A program made the position numbers and the translations under genes. Under the pieces are notes generated by a model that worked only from the letters and a program-made list of their open reading frames with translations, searched no databases and was not told the DNA's origin. Shown one piece after another: positions 8,941-17,351 of a DNA stretch of 64,000 nucleotides; the first letter of the stretch is position 1; each line of letters opens with the position of its first letter. This DNA is from Nocardia flavorosea (GTDB taxonomy: Bacteria > Actinomycetota > Actinomycetes > Mycobacteriales > Mycobacteriaceae), in contig NZ_JADLQL010000008.1 in assembly GCF_015477805.1 (NCBI RefSeq), forward strand, positions 85,953 through 149,952, written 5' to 3'.

Positions 8941-9906
8941 ATGACAACCCCGAATATCCCGGCCTCCGGGATTCCCGGCCCCGTCGCCACCCCGATCGTC
9001 TCGGTGAAGCCGATCGTCCTGTCTGCCCCGGATCGGGGTCACGACCTGCAAGTCCGGGTGTCCGCGCCCGTGACCGGCCGGGATCTGCCGATAATCCTGC
9101 TCTCCCACGGCTACGGCTCATCGCTGGACGGGTACGGTCCGCTCGCCGACCATTGGGCCGCCCACGGTTTCGTCGTGCTCCAGCCCACCCATCTCGACTC
9201 GAAAACGCTTCCCTTCATTGCCGACGATCCCCGTCGGCCCCATCATTGGCGGTTCCGCGTCGACGATATGGTGCGCATCCTCGACAACCTCGATGTGCTG
9301 GAGGCTGCTGTTCCCGGGCTTACCGGACGCCCGGACCGAACCCGTATCGCCGCCGCCGGCCATTCGTTCGGCGGTCAGACGGCAGGCATGCTGCTGGGCC
9401 TGCGGGTCCGTGACCCGAGCACCGGGCGGGTCGAAGACCTCCGCGACTCCCGAATCACCGCGGGCGTGCTGCTGGCGACGGCAGGCGAAGGCGGCGAAAG
9501 CCTGACGCCCTTCGCGCTCGAGCACGCGCCGTGGCTGTCGGACCAGGACTTCTCAGGTATGACCACGCCCGCACTCGTGGTCGCCGGCGACGCCGACAAC
9601 TACCCGCTGACCATGCGCGGACCCGACTGGACGACCGACCCCTACACCCTGAGCCCCGGCGACAAAAGCCTGCTCACCCTGTTCGGAGCGGAACACTTCC
9701 TCGGCGGTATCTCCGGCTACCGGGCTGCGGAGACCACCGACGAGCACCCGGCCCGCGTCGAGCTGATCCAGCAGGTCACCACCGCCTACCTGCGGCACGC
9801 ACTCGGTATCGACGGCAGCGGCTGGAAAGCAGCACAAGAATTCCTCGCCGCGGATCACCCGCTGGGCCGGCTGGAATCGACTCCGCCTGCTACCGACAAC
9901 CCCTGA
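8941..9906 (+). CDS. Alpha/beta hydrolase, chlorophyllase/PAF-acetylhydrolase-like
   Basis: A 321-residue protein. The ATG at 8941 has GAAAGAAG upstream; an earlier in-frame ATG at 8905 is less well placed. The nucleophile elbow is GHSFGG with Ser142, and the oxyanion strand LPIILLSHGYGS precedes it. A plausible acid is the Asp in VVAGDADN and the His in FGAEHFLGG. There is no signal peptide. It lies 83 bases after glutaryl-CoA dehydrogenase, on the same strand. The substrate is likely an ester but cannot be named. Confidence 0.85.
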   Translation: MTTPNIPASGIPGPVATPIVSVKPIVLSAPDRGHDLQVRVSAPVTGRDLPIILLSHGYGSSLDGYGPLADHWAAHGFVVLQPTHLDSKTLPFIADDPRRPHHWRFRVDDMVRILDNLDVLEAAVPGLTGRPDRTRIAAAGHSFGGQTAGMLLGLRVRDPSTGRVEDLRDSRITAGVLLATAGEGGESLTPFALEHAPWLSDQDFSGMTTPALVVAGDADNYPLTMRGPDWTTDPYTLSPGDKSLLTLFGAEHFLGGISGYRAAETTDEHPARVELIQQVTTAYLRHALGIDGSGWKAAQEFLAADHPLGRLESTPPATDNP

Positions 9907-10250
9907 ACTCGGCGGGCCACGCGGAATCCTCGCCCGAGCCCGCTGCGGTGCCGGCGCCGGAGGCGACGCAGCAGATCTCGGGCAGGTGCCGACGTATCGA
10001 CACCGGCCGGCAGCAGGCCCACTCCCCTGACCGGCTGGTCGCCTCCCGTTCTTTCGTAAATATGACTCCGGGCCCCTCGGCATCCTTGCCCGGACAGTCG
10101 AGAACCGGTAGCTCACCTGTTGCCTCGGGCGGCCTCATTCCGGCCGGATCAGCCGTGAGCAGGCCCGTGGCGTCAAAGTTCGGGTCTACCGGCCGGTAAC
10201 CAAACCCCCCTACACTCGGTTGAGACCGCCATCACCTCCGAGGAGGCAGT
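9907..10250 (+). other. Intergenic region with the promoter region of the fadE10-like gene
   Basis: I find no coding signal in these 344 bases in either strand: the open frames have no ribosome binding sites and no family resemblance. The last 15 bases hold a strong GAGGAGG ribosome binding site for the next gene. No clear hairpin with a T-run is visible after the hydrolase gene. Confidence 0.4.
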
Positions 10251-12197
10251 ATGAGCACCAATGCGAAAGTCGACGCCACCGAGGAACAGGCCCGGCAGCT
10301 GGTCGAGGAATCCCGCGAGGCCACCTGGTCCAAACCGTCCTTCGCCAAGGAACTGTTCCTCGGCCGCTTCCGGGTGGACCTGATCCACCCCTTTCCGCGC
10401 CCCAGCGCGGAAGAAACGGCCGAGACCGAAGCGTACCTGTCCCGACTCCGGGCCTACTGCGAAACCCTCGACGGCAGCGTGATCGAGGAGCAGGGCCGTA
10501 TACCGGAGCAGTATGTGCAGGGCCTGGCCCGGCTCGGCTGCTTCGGCCTGAAGATTCCCCGCGAATACGGTGGCCAGGGGCTTTCGCAGGTCGGCTACAA
10601 CAAGGCCCTCATGCTCACCGGTTCGGTCCACCCCAGCCTGGGCGCGCTGTTGTCGGCGCACCAGTCGATCGGTGTCCCCGAACCGCTGAAACTGGCGGGC
10701 ACCTCCGAGCAGAAGCAACATTTCCTACCGCGTTGCGCGCAGGGCGCGATCAGCGCGTTCCTGCTCACCGAACCCGATGTCGGCTCGGATCCGGCCCGGA
10801 TGGCCAGCACCGCCACCCCCACCGCCGACGGCACCGCCTACGAGCTGAACGGCGTCAAACTGTGGACCACCAACGGTGTGGTCGCGGAACTGCTGGTGGT
10901 GATGGCCCGGGTACCGGAGAGCGAAGGGCATCGCGGCGGTATCTCCGCCTTCGTCGTCGAAGCCGGCAGCCCGGGCATCACCGTGGAGCGGCGCAACGCG
11001 TTCATGGGGCTGCGCGGTCTCGAGAACGGCGTCACCCGCATGTACAACGTCCGGGTGCCGCGCGAGAACCTGATCGGCCGCGAAGGCGACGGGTTGAAAA
11101 TCGCCCTGACCACCCTCAATGCCGGCCGGCTCGCGATTCCGGCACTGTGCACCGCGGCAGCCAAATGGTCGCTGAAGATCGCCCGCGAATGGAGTACCGC
11201 GCGCGTCCAGTGGGGACGCCCCGTCGGCGAGCATGCCGCGGTATCGGCCAAGGTCTCCTATATCGCCGCGACCACCTACGCCCTGGAAGCCGTACTCGAC
11301 CTCTCGGCCACCATGTGCGACGAGAACCGCAACGATATCCGCATCGAGGCAGCGCTCGCCAAGCTCTGGTCTTCGGAAATGAGCTGCCGGATCGCCGACG
11401 AACTCCTGCAGATCCGCGGCGGCCGCGGCTACGAGACAGCGGCCTCGCTACGAGCACGGGGCGAACGCGCGGTCGGCGCCGAGCAACTGGTCCGCGATCT
11501 GCGGATCAACCGGATCTTCGAAGGCTCCAGCGAGATCATGCGGCTGCTCATCGCCCGGGAAATGGCCGACGCGCATATGTCCGCCGCCGGCGCACTCGTC
11601 GACCGGCACGCGGAGTTCAAGGAGAAAGCCAAGGCCGCGGTGGGCGCCGGCGGCTTCTACGCCAAATGGTTCCCGCAGCTGACCCTCGGCTCCGGCACGA
11701 TGCCGGCCGCGTTCACGGAGTTCGGGCCGCTGGCACAACACCTGCGGTTCGTCGAGCGCATGGCCCGCAAACAGGCCCGCGCACTGGTGTACGGCATGGC
11801 GCGCTGGCAGGCCAAGCTGGAATACCGGCAGATGTTCCTGGGTCGACTCGTCGATATCGGCGCCGAGCTGTTCGCGATGTCGGCAGTCTGCGTGCGCGCG
11901 CAGGCCGAGCGCGCACACGGCGCGCCGGAAGGCGAAGCCGCCGAGGAACTGGCCGATATCTTCTGCCTACAGGCCGGAATCCGGGTGCGGGAGCTGTTCG
12001 ATGCGCTGTGGGACAACACCGATGACGAAGACGTGCGCACGGCCCGCAATGTGTTCGACGGACGCTACCGATGGCTGGAAGAGGGAGTACTCGACCAGAG
12101 CGAAGGCACCGGCCCGTGGATCGCCGAATGGGAGCCGGGTCCGTCCACCGAGGAGAACCTGCTCCGGCCGTGGTTGCGGGCAGGCGTTTCCCAATGA
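10251..12197 (+). CDS. Large acyl-CoA dehydrogenase, FadE10-like
   Basis: A 648-residue protein, much longer than the ~390 residues of ordinary acyl-CoA dehydrogenases because of a C-terminal extension of about 200 residues, as in very-long-chain type enzymes and mycobacterial FadE10 (about 650 residues). The FAD/substrate motifs FLLTEPDVGSDP and WTTNG are present, and catalytic Glu424 lies in FEGSSEIMR. Start ATG follows GAGGAGGCAGT. It is monocistronic: upstream is a 344-base gap and downstream a convergent gene. The likely role is fatty acyl-CoA oxidation; chain-length preference is inferred. Confidence 0.85.
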   Translation: MSTNAKVDATEEQARQLVEESREATWSKPSFAKELFLGRFRVDLIHPFPRPSAEETAETEAYLSRLRAYCETLDGSVIEEQGRIPEQYVQGLARLGCFGLKIPREYGGQGLSQVGYNKALMLTGSVHPSLGALLSAHQSIGVPEPLKLAGTSEQKQHFLPRCAQGAISAFLLTEPDVGSDPARMASTATPTADGTAYELNGVKLWTTNGVVAELLVVMARVPESEGHRGGISAFVVEAGSPGITVERRNAFMGLRGLENGVTRMYNVRVPRENLIGREGDGLKIALTTLNAGRLAIPALCTAAAKWSLKIAREWSTARVQWGRPVGEHAAVSAKVSYIAATTYALEAVLDLSATMCDENRNDIRIEAALAKLWSSEMSCRIADELLQIRGGRGYETAASLRARGERAVGAEQLVRDLRINRIFEGSSEIMRLLIAREMADAHMSAAGALVDRHAEFKEKAKAAVGAGGFYAKWFPQLTLGSGTMPAAFTEFGPLAQHLRFVERMARKQARALVYGMARWQAKLEYRQMFLGRLVDIGAELFAMSAVCVRAQAERAHGAPEGEAAEELADIFCLQAGIRVRELFDALWDNTDDEDVRTARNVFDGRYRWLEEGVLDQSEGTGPWIAEWEPGPSTEENLLRPWLRAGVSQ

Positions 12198-12311
12198 TCG
12201 AGGCGGCGACAACTTCTAGGGAGTGGCGGAGTCCCGGCACGGCGGCGCGCCGGCTGTGAAAGCGAGCTTCCCTGATCCGGCTGACGGATCGGCGGTGAAA
12301 GCCGGCCGCGG

Positions 12312-12860
12312 TCAGGACTTCCGGCCGCGACCGGTCCAGAGGTGCTGCAGGATCATCAGCGGAAACAACATCACGCAGACGATCGGGATTCCTCCCACGA
12401 GCAGCAGGAAAGCCCCCATGAACAGCCCGATGAGCAGTGCCGAAACCCACCCGGCTCCGGCGTAGGCATGATCCCGGTCGTTACCGTCGATCCAGTTCCC
12501 CGGGTCCGCACGGACCAGCCGCGCCGGGAGCACACGCCCCGCATCGCACTCACCGTCCACGTGGACACGGATATCGAGGAGCCGTTCGGATCCGTGCGCC
12601 GGAGTGAAATCGCCGAAACAGTAGGTGGTTCGGTGACCGCCTCCCCGGCCGCCCCCTTCATACACCCGTTCCGACCGGGTGACCGTGACAGTCCCCCGTT
12701 CACCGGCCCAATCGAGCCCTGCCAGCACCACTTCGGCGTTGCGGACCGGTATGTCACCGATCAGATGCCCGAAGAACCAGGCGACCGGCAGACACACCAA
12801 CCACATCACGATCAGAGTGCCCGGATCCCGGTTGTTCCGGATCGGGTTTCGCTTGCTCAC
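12312..12860 (-). CDS. Hypothetical membrane protein
   Basis: A 182-residue protein with an N-terminal transmembrane helix (LIVMWLVCLPVAWFFGHLIG, about residues 15-34), a hydrophilic central domain containing a Gly-rich GGGRGGGHRTTYCF loop, and a C-terminal hydrophobic region long enough for two helices (about residues 138-172). It resembles DUF3592-type actinobacterial membrane proteins in layout, but that is only an impression. It starts at GTG. It is convergent with the fadE10-like gene. Confidence 0.65.
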   Translation of the reverse strand: MSKRNPIRNNRDPGTLIVMWLVCLPVAWFFGHLIGDIPVRNAEVVLAGLDWAGERGTVTVTRSERVYEGGGRGGGHRTTYCFGDFTPAHGSERLLDIRVHVDGECDAGRVLPARLVRADPGNWIDGNDRDHAYAGAGWVSALLIGLFMGAFLLLVGGIPIVCVMLFPLMILQHLWTGRGRKS

Positions 12861-13081
12861 CTATCCATTGTCGGCGGTTACGTCCAAGCGAGCCGACGGA
12901 ACTGATCCAGCCTCAGCCCTATTCATCTTCGGCCCAGGTCGAGGACCGGCCGCTTCCGAATGCTTCCCGATATTCCGCGCGCTGCACGAGGTGACCGCGC
13001 GCTTTTCGTAGTTGGCAGTGGCATACGGCCCGCGCACGCCGGATACCGGACGGCGCCGAGTTCTGATGCCAGAATGGCTGC

Positions 13082-13456
13082 ATGTCGAAGCTCGGAGTGC
13101 TGGGACGTGTTGCCGGATGGTCATGTGTCGCGATCGGGGCGGTGCAGCTCGTCGCCGGCACGCGTGCTGAACCTGGGATGAACGGCGACGCGACGGTCGA
13201 TTCCCATGTCCGCTTCATGGGTTCCGCCTTCATCGGTTACGGCCTGGGCTGGGTGGAGGCCGCGGCTTCGCCGACCCCGAACCTGCAGCGGATGAGGGTA
13301 CTTTCCGGCCTGATGGCGCTCGGCGGGGCAAGCCGCCTGGTCACCCGAGCCACCTTGGGCCGGCCACACCGCTTCCACGATGTGCTCCTCGGTGTGGAAC
13401 TTGCGGCACCGATCGTCGTGGAGGCCCTCGGCAGGCTGGACCGTCCGGCCCGCTGA
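13082..13456 (+). CDS. DUF4345-like small membrane protein
   Basis: A 124-residue protein with hydrophobic segments at the start (VLGRVAGWSCVAIGAVQLVAG), middle (FMGSAFIGYGLGW, MRVLSGLMALGGASRLV) and end (VLLGVELAAPIVVEAL). These and the conserved HVRFMGSAFIGYGLGW motif fit the DUF4345 family of four-helix membrane proteins. The function of the family is unknown. No partner gene is on the same strand. Confidence 0.75.
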   Translation: MSKLGVLGRVAGWSCVAIGAVQLVAGTRAEPGMNGDATVDSHVRFMGSAFIGYGLGWVEAAASPTPNLQRMRVLSGLMALGGASRLVTRATLGRPHRFHDVLLGVELAAPIVVEALGRLDRPAR

Positions 13457-13466
13457 ACTCGGAGAA

Positions 13467-13483
13467 GGCGCTGCGGTAGCGCC
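13467..13483. terminator. Hairpin between convergent genes
   Basis: GGCGCT-GCGGT-AGCGCC forms a perfect 6-bp stem with a 5-base loop in the 57-base gap between two convergent genes. It has no T-run on either side, as is common for terminators in high-GC actinobacteria. Confidence 0.4.
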
Positions 13484-13513
13484 CGGACGATCCGCGCCCT
13501 GCCTCGCCTACGG

Positions 13514-14434
13514 TCAGCGAACCAGCGTCTCGACGAATCGGTTCGCGGCAGCATACAGTTCTGCCTCACGCCGCGAGTCATATGATTCCTCCGACGACCG
13601 CGCCGCCCGCTTCCGGTCGATATAGGACCCGGTCGGCGCCGTGGTGACACCGAGAACGATATCGGCCAGGGAATTCCCCGCGGCGCGGCGAGTGGTCGCC
13701 AACGGCGTCCAGGTCAACACCGGCAGAATACGGCGCATGAGGAACCGGGATAGGGGGTCCGCGTCGCGGGCGAGGTCGGTACCGGGAACGAATCCGGGGT
13801 TGTAGGCGACAGCATCGATCCCGGCGGGCAGCCGGCGAGCGTATTCGTGCACGAGATGGATCGCGGCGAGCTTGCTCGTCGAGTACGCCGTGCGACCGGC
13901 CCGCGCCGTCGCCGGTTCCGGAAAGGCGGCGATACGGGCGAGTACCTCCGGCTCCCGCCAGACCGGCCCGGGCACCATGCCCAGGTTGTGCCGGAGGTCG
14001 CCGAAGTGGGTGTCGCTGACGGTGATCACGATTCGCGCGGGCGCGGTGAAGCGGTCCTCGAGCAGCCGGACCAGCAGGTGGTTGGCCAGGACGTTGACCG
14101 TGAAGGTGGATTCGAACCCGTCCGGCCCCGCGGTGAGCGCGTTCGAATACTGGATCCCGGCGTTACCGGCGAATCCGCACAGCGGCGGCAGGTCGCCGCG
14201 GTCGAGCCGGTCACGGATCTCGGTGGCGGCGGCGCGAACGCTGTCGAGAGATGCGAGATCCGCCGGAACGTACGTGACGTGCCGGCCGCCCGGGTCGAGT
14301 TCGGTGGCCGGTTGCGCCGCGGATGTTGCGCGGGCGACGACCACCAGGTGCGTGTCCGGCGACCGGCGCAGGATTTGCTCGGCGGCGATCCGGCCGATAC
14401 CGCGGGTCGCGCCGGTCATGACGATGGTGTGCAT
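13514..14434 (-). CDS. Short-chain dehydrogenase, protochlorophyllide-reductase-like
   Basis: A 306-residue protein. The start at 14434 is chosen because GAGGAG lies directly upstream; an ATG further upstream lacks a site. It has TGATRGIG near the N-terminus, FAGNAGIQ, and YSTSK as the catalytic Tyr-Lys. The longer C-terminus with ADPLSRFLMRRILP is typical of the extended light-dependent-reductase-like SDRs. It is divergent from an XRE regulator with about 140 bases between, so the regulator probably controls it. Substrate unknown. Confidence 0.85.
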   Translation of the reverse strand: MHTIVMTGATRGIGRIAAEQILRRSPDTHLVVVARATSAAQPATELDPGGRHVTYVPADLASLDSVRAAATEIRDRLDRGDLPPLCGFAGNAGIQYSNALTAGPDGFESTFTVNVLANHLLVRLLEDRFTAPARIVITVSDTHFGDLRHNLGMVPGPVWREPEVLARIAAFPEPATARAGRTAYSTSKLAAIHLVHEYARRLPAGIDAVAYNPGFVPGTDLARDADPLSRFLMRRILPVLTWTPLATTRRAAGNSLADIVLGVTTAPTGSYIDRKRAARSSEESYDSRREAELYAAANRFVETLVR

Positions 14435-14570
14435 ATGGACTCCTCGATATGTGCTGCTCGGTTGTCCTGCCCACATTCGCCGCTGATCGCCGCGCCGACC
14501 AGTACTGCGACCGACCCCAGGACTGGCAGTACCCAGGCTCCTCTAGCGCCGAGAAGCGAGAATGGAGGGT

Positions 14571-15443
14571 ATGACCCGCTCTGCTACCGAATTCGGCCGA
14601 CTCCTCCGCAGCCGGCGGGATCGCCTGTCGCCGGCCGATGCCGGTATCGCCGTCACCTCGGTCCGGCGGGCTCCGGGACTGCGCCGGGAGGAACTCGCGC
14701 AGCTCGCCGCCCTGTCCGTCGACTACATCTTGCGCTTGGAGCAGGGCCGCGCCGTGAATCCGTCACCCCAGGTGATCGCTGCGCTCGCGCGGGCACTTCA
14801 GCTGTCGCGGGCCGAACGCGACGAGTTGTATCGCAGCGCCGGTCAGTTGCCACCCCAGGACGGAATTATCAGCGATCATGTGCCCGCCGGGATACAGCGG
14901 CTCACCGCACGGCTCGGAGACATCCCGATCGGTGTGTTCACCGCCGACTGGTCACTCGTGTGGTGGAACAGCATGTGGAGTGCTCTGCACGGCGATCCGG
15001 CGCTGATCCCGGCCGCGGAACGCAATCTCGCGCTCGCCCTTTTCGGCACCGGGCTCGCGCACACTTCGCTGCGGCCGATGCGGTCCGAACGCGGGGAGGA
15101 CGCCTTCGCGGCATCGATCGTCGCCGATCTCAGGGATACGGTGTCCCGCTATCCCGCCGACGCCCGACTCGACCGGCTGGTCCGTGAGCTGCGTGCCGAT
15201 TCCGCCGCCTTCGACCGGTTCTGGAATACGGCGGCGACGGCACAGCATGTGGTGGAGCAGAAGACGATCGGCCATCCGGAAGTCGGCGATATCCGGCTCG
15301 ACTGCGACGTTCTCGTGGTGCCGGGCGCGGATCTGCGGATGGTGACTTACACGGCCGCGGCGGCAACCCCGGATGCCGGGAAACTCGATCTGCTCCGGGT
15401 CACCGGCGGTCACCCGATCGGTCGCCGGGAAACAGCACTTTGA
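14571..15443 (+). CDS. XRE-family regulator with MmyB-like ligand-binding domain
   Basis: A 290-residue protein. ATG at 14571 is preceded by GGAGGG; the ATG at 14562 is within that site. The N-terminal helix-turn-helix (about residues 35-85, with LRREELAQLAALSVDYILRLEQG) is followed by an MmyB-like PAS-type ligand-binding domain (about residues 105-270, including WSLVWWNSMWSALHGDP and FDRFWNTA). This architecture is common next to divergent SDR genes in actinobacteria, where it represses them. The ligand is unknown. Confidence 0.9.
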   Translation: MTRSATEFGRLLRSRRDRLSPADAGIAVTSVRRAPGLRREELAQLAALSVDYILRLEQGRAVNPSPQVIAALARALQLSRAERDELYRSAGQLPPQDGIISDHVPAGIQRLTARLGDIPIGVFTADWSLVWWNSMWSALHGDPALIPAAERNLALALFGTGLAHTSLRPMRSERGEDAFAASIVADLRDTVSRYPADARLDRLVRELRADSAAFDRFWNTAATAQHVVEQKTIGHPEVGDIRLDCDVLVVPGADLRMVTYTAAAATPDAGKLDLLRVTGGHPIGRRETAL

Positions 15444-15485
15444 CGAAGGGGCATTCGACCCGAGTGGCTACCCGGGACTTCCCGA

Positions 15486-16328
15486 TCAGCCGCGGGGTAG
15501 TGCCTGCGCGATTCTCGTGATCCGCGCTCCCGCGTCGCATACTTTCTCGATTTTCGCGGCCAGGGCGTCGCCTTCGAATTCCTCGGCGCGACCGCCCACG
15601 CTGATCGACGCCACCACCGATCCGTCCCGGCCCAGAATCGGCGCCGCCACCGCGGCGACCCCCGGCAGGTAGTCGGCGTTGCTCAAGGCGTAACCGGCCG
15701 AACGGATCTCGTCGAGATGTTCGACGAGCCGGTTCACATCGGTGATGGTCCGATCGGTGATCGCCGGGAGATCACCGGTGAGCCACCTGTCCCGCAAGGC
15801 TTTCGAATGTGCCAGCATGACCACCGGCCCCGCGGCGGCGTGATAGGGCATCACGGAACCCACGTTGATTCCTGCGACGACAAGCGAATTCCGCCCTTCG
15901 AGCAGATCGATGCACACCGCGCCCTGTTCGGCGGGCACCATCAGGTATGCGGTGTTGCCGAAGGCGCCCGCCAGTTCGGACATGAACGGCTTTGCCGCCG
16001 AACGGATATCGAGTTTCGCCAGCGCCGCGGAGCCGATTTCGAAAACGGGCATCGCGATGCGGTAGCCGCCCTCGCCGGACCGGTCCACCCATCCCGCCTG
16101 GATCAGTGTCGCCATCAGGCGGTGCACCGTCGTCTTGTTCATCCCGCTCGCCGTGGTGAGATCGTTCAGCGTCCAGGTGGGCCGGTCGGCACGGAAGTAG
16201 CCGAGCAGCGTGCATGCCTTGAGGACCGCGCCCACGACATCGCGCCCTCCGGCCGCTTCGGATCCGGTGGGCACAGCCGTGTTCGGCTCGGTGGACACAG
16301 CCGTATCCGGCTCTGTAGGCACAGCCAC
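15486..16328 (-). CDS. IclR-family regulator of the dicarboxylate operon
   Basis: A 280-residue protein starting at GTG. The winged helix-turn-helix covers about residues 30-95 (WTLNDLTTASGMNKTTVHRLMATL), followed by the IclR effector domain. The first 24 residues are three copies of an 8-residue unit (AVPTEPDT, AVSTEPNT, AVPTGSEA) encoded by a 24-base DNA repeat, so the true start may lie downstream of them. It is divergent from the five-gene catabolic operon with about 150 bases between, and a near-palindrome in that gap is the likely operator. Confidence 0.9.
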   Translation of the reverse strand: MAVPTEPDTAVSTEPNTAVPTGSEAAGGRDVVGAVLKACTLLGYFRADRPTWTLNDLTTASGMNKTTVHRLMATLIQAGWVDRSGEGGYRIAMPVFEIGSAALAKLDIRSAAKPFMSELAGAFGNTAYLMVPAEQGAVCIDLLEGRNSLVVAGINVGSVMPYHAAAGPVVMLAHSKALRDRWLTGDLPAITDRTITDVNRLVEHLDEIRSAGYALSNADYLPGVAAVAAPILGRDGSVVASISVGGRAEEFEGDALAAKIEKVCDAGARITRIAQALPRG

Positions 16329-16452
16329 TGATACTCACTCGCTTTCTTCGGTCGCACGGTCGGTGTCGCCACCATACGAACAGCTTCACCACCGGGGGTT
16401 GACTTTGTGACCTGAGCCACCTTACCGTCTCGTATCGAGATTTTGAAACGCA

Positions 16453-16467
16453 TTCCGCATTGCGAAA
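16453..16467. promoter_or_regulatory. Probable IclR operator
   Basis: TTCCGCA-T-TGCGAAA is a 15-base palindrome with one mismatch, placed 13 bases before the GTG start of the lyase gene. IclR regulators generally bind palindromes of this length near the target promoter. The site sits where RNA polymerase or the ribosome would be blocked. Confidence 0.5.
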
Positions 16468-16480
16468 CGGAGAGTGGACT

Positions 16481-17347
16481 GTGAGCAGCCCGACCTTGAA
16501 AGACCTCACGGCACGCGGCCTGGTCTATGCGCCCGGCGTATGGGACGGCCTGACCGCGCGCCTCGCCGAACAGGCCGGTTTCAGCGCGCTGTGCGCCTCC
16601 GGATTCGCCGTCTCGGCCGCCCTCGGCCTCCCCGACGCCGAGCTCTACACCCAGACCGAGAACCTCCAGGCAGTCCGCACGATCCGCGAATCCTCGAAAC
16701 TGCCCCTGGTCGCCGATATCGACACCGGCTACGGCAACGCCGTCAACGCCGCCCGCACCGCCACCAAATTCGTCGATGCGGGCGTCGGTGGGATGTTCAT
16801 GGAAGACCAGGTCTCCCCCAAGTCCTGCCCCATCTGCGTAGGCGACCCCGTCGACCTGATCACCGTCCCCGAGGCCACCGGCAAGATCCGCGCCGTCCGC
16901 GATTCCATTCCCGACGACGTCCTGCTCATCGCCCGCACCGACGCCCGCGGCGACGACGCCATCCGCCGTGCCCGAGCCTACGTCGAGGCCGGCGCCGACA
17001 TGATCATGCCGGTCACCAAAACCTTCGAAACCGTCGAACAGTGGCAGCGCTGCCACGAAGAGGTCGGCGTACCGTTGATGGCCACCCTCACCGCCTCCAC
17101 TTGGACCGAACGCGAGTTCACCCCCGGAATCCTCGACCAGATCGGCGTCCGGCTGGCCCTGCTGCCGACCCAGGTCCTGATGGCGGTGGCCGGAGCAGCC
17201 CAGGCCACCTTGAAACGCCTGGCCGCGGGCGAAGCACCCGCCCAGGTGAGCGCCGATGCGCTCCAGCACCACGAATTCGTCGAACTGATCGGCTTCCCCG
17301 AGGTCGAGGCCATGCAGAACAAGTACCTACCCGCGAAGGAGCAGTAA
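16481..17347 (+). CDS. Isocitrate lyase / PEP mutase family carbon-carbon lyase, 2,3-dimethylmalate lyase-like
   Basis: A 288-residue TIM-barrel protein. GTG at 16481 follows GGAGAG. The family motifs are ADIDTGYGN (Mg-binding region), MEDQ, and a catalytic-loop Cys at residue 116 in SPKSCP. The loop differs from the KKCGH of isocitrate and methylisocitrate lyases, so 2,3-dimethylmalate, oxaloacetate or a related 2-hydroxy dicarboxylate is a better candidate. Such lyases release pyruvate or glyoxylate plus a short acid. The coupled aconitase-type hydratase genes downstream support 2,3-dimethylmalate lyase, which yields pyruvate and propionate. The exact substrate is inferred. Confidence 0.8.
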   Translation: MSSPTLKDLTARGLVYAPGVWDGLTARLAEQAGFSALCASGFAVSAALGLPDAELYTQTENLQAVRTIRESSKLPLVADIDTGYGNAVNAARTATKFVDAGVGGMFMEDQVSPKSCPICVGDPVDLITVPEATGKIRAVRDSIPDDVLLIARTDARGDDAIRRARAYVEAGADMIMPVTKTFETVEQWQRCHEEVGVPLMATLTASTWTEREFTPGILDQIGVRLALLPTQVLMAVAGAAQATLKRLAAGEAPAQVSADALQHHEFVELIGFPEVEAMQNKYLPAKEQ

Positions 17348-17351
17348 CGCC

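Noticed and set aside
7616..9121. 500-residue minus-strand frame opposite glutaryl-CoA dehydrogenase
   Set aside because: It lies wholly opposite strong genes and has the low-complexity Gly/Asp/Val character of antisense frames.
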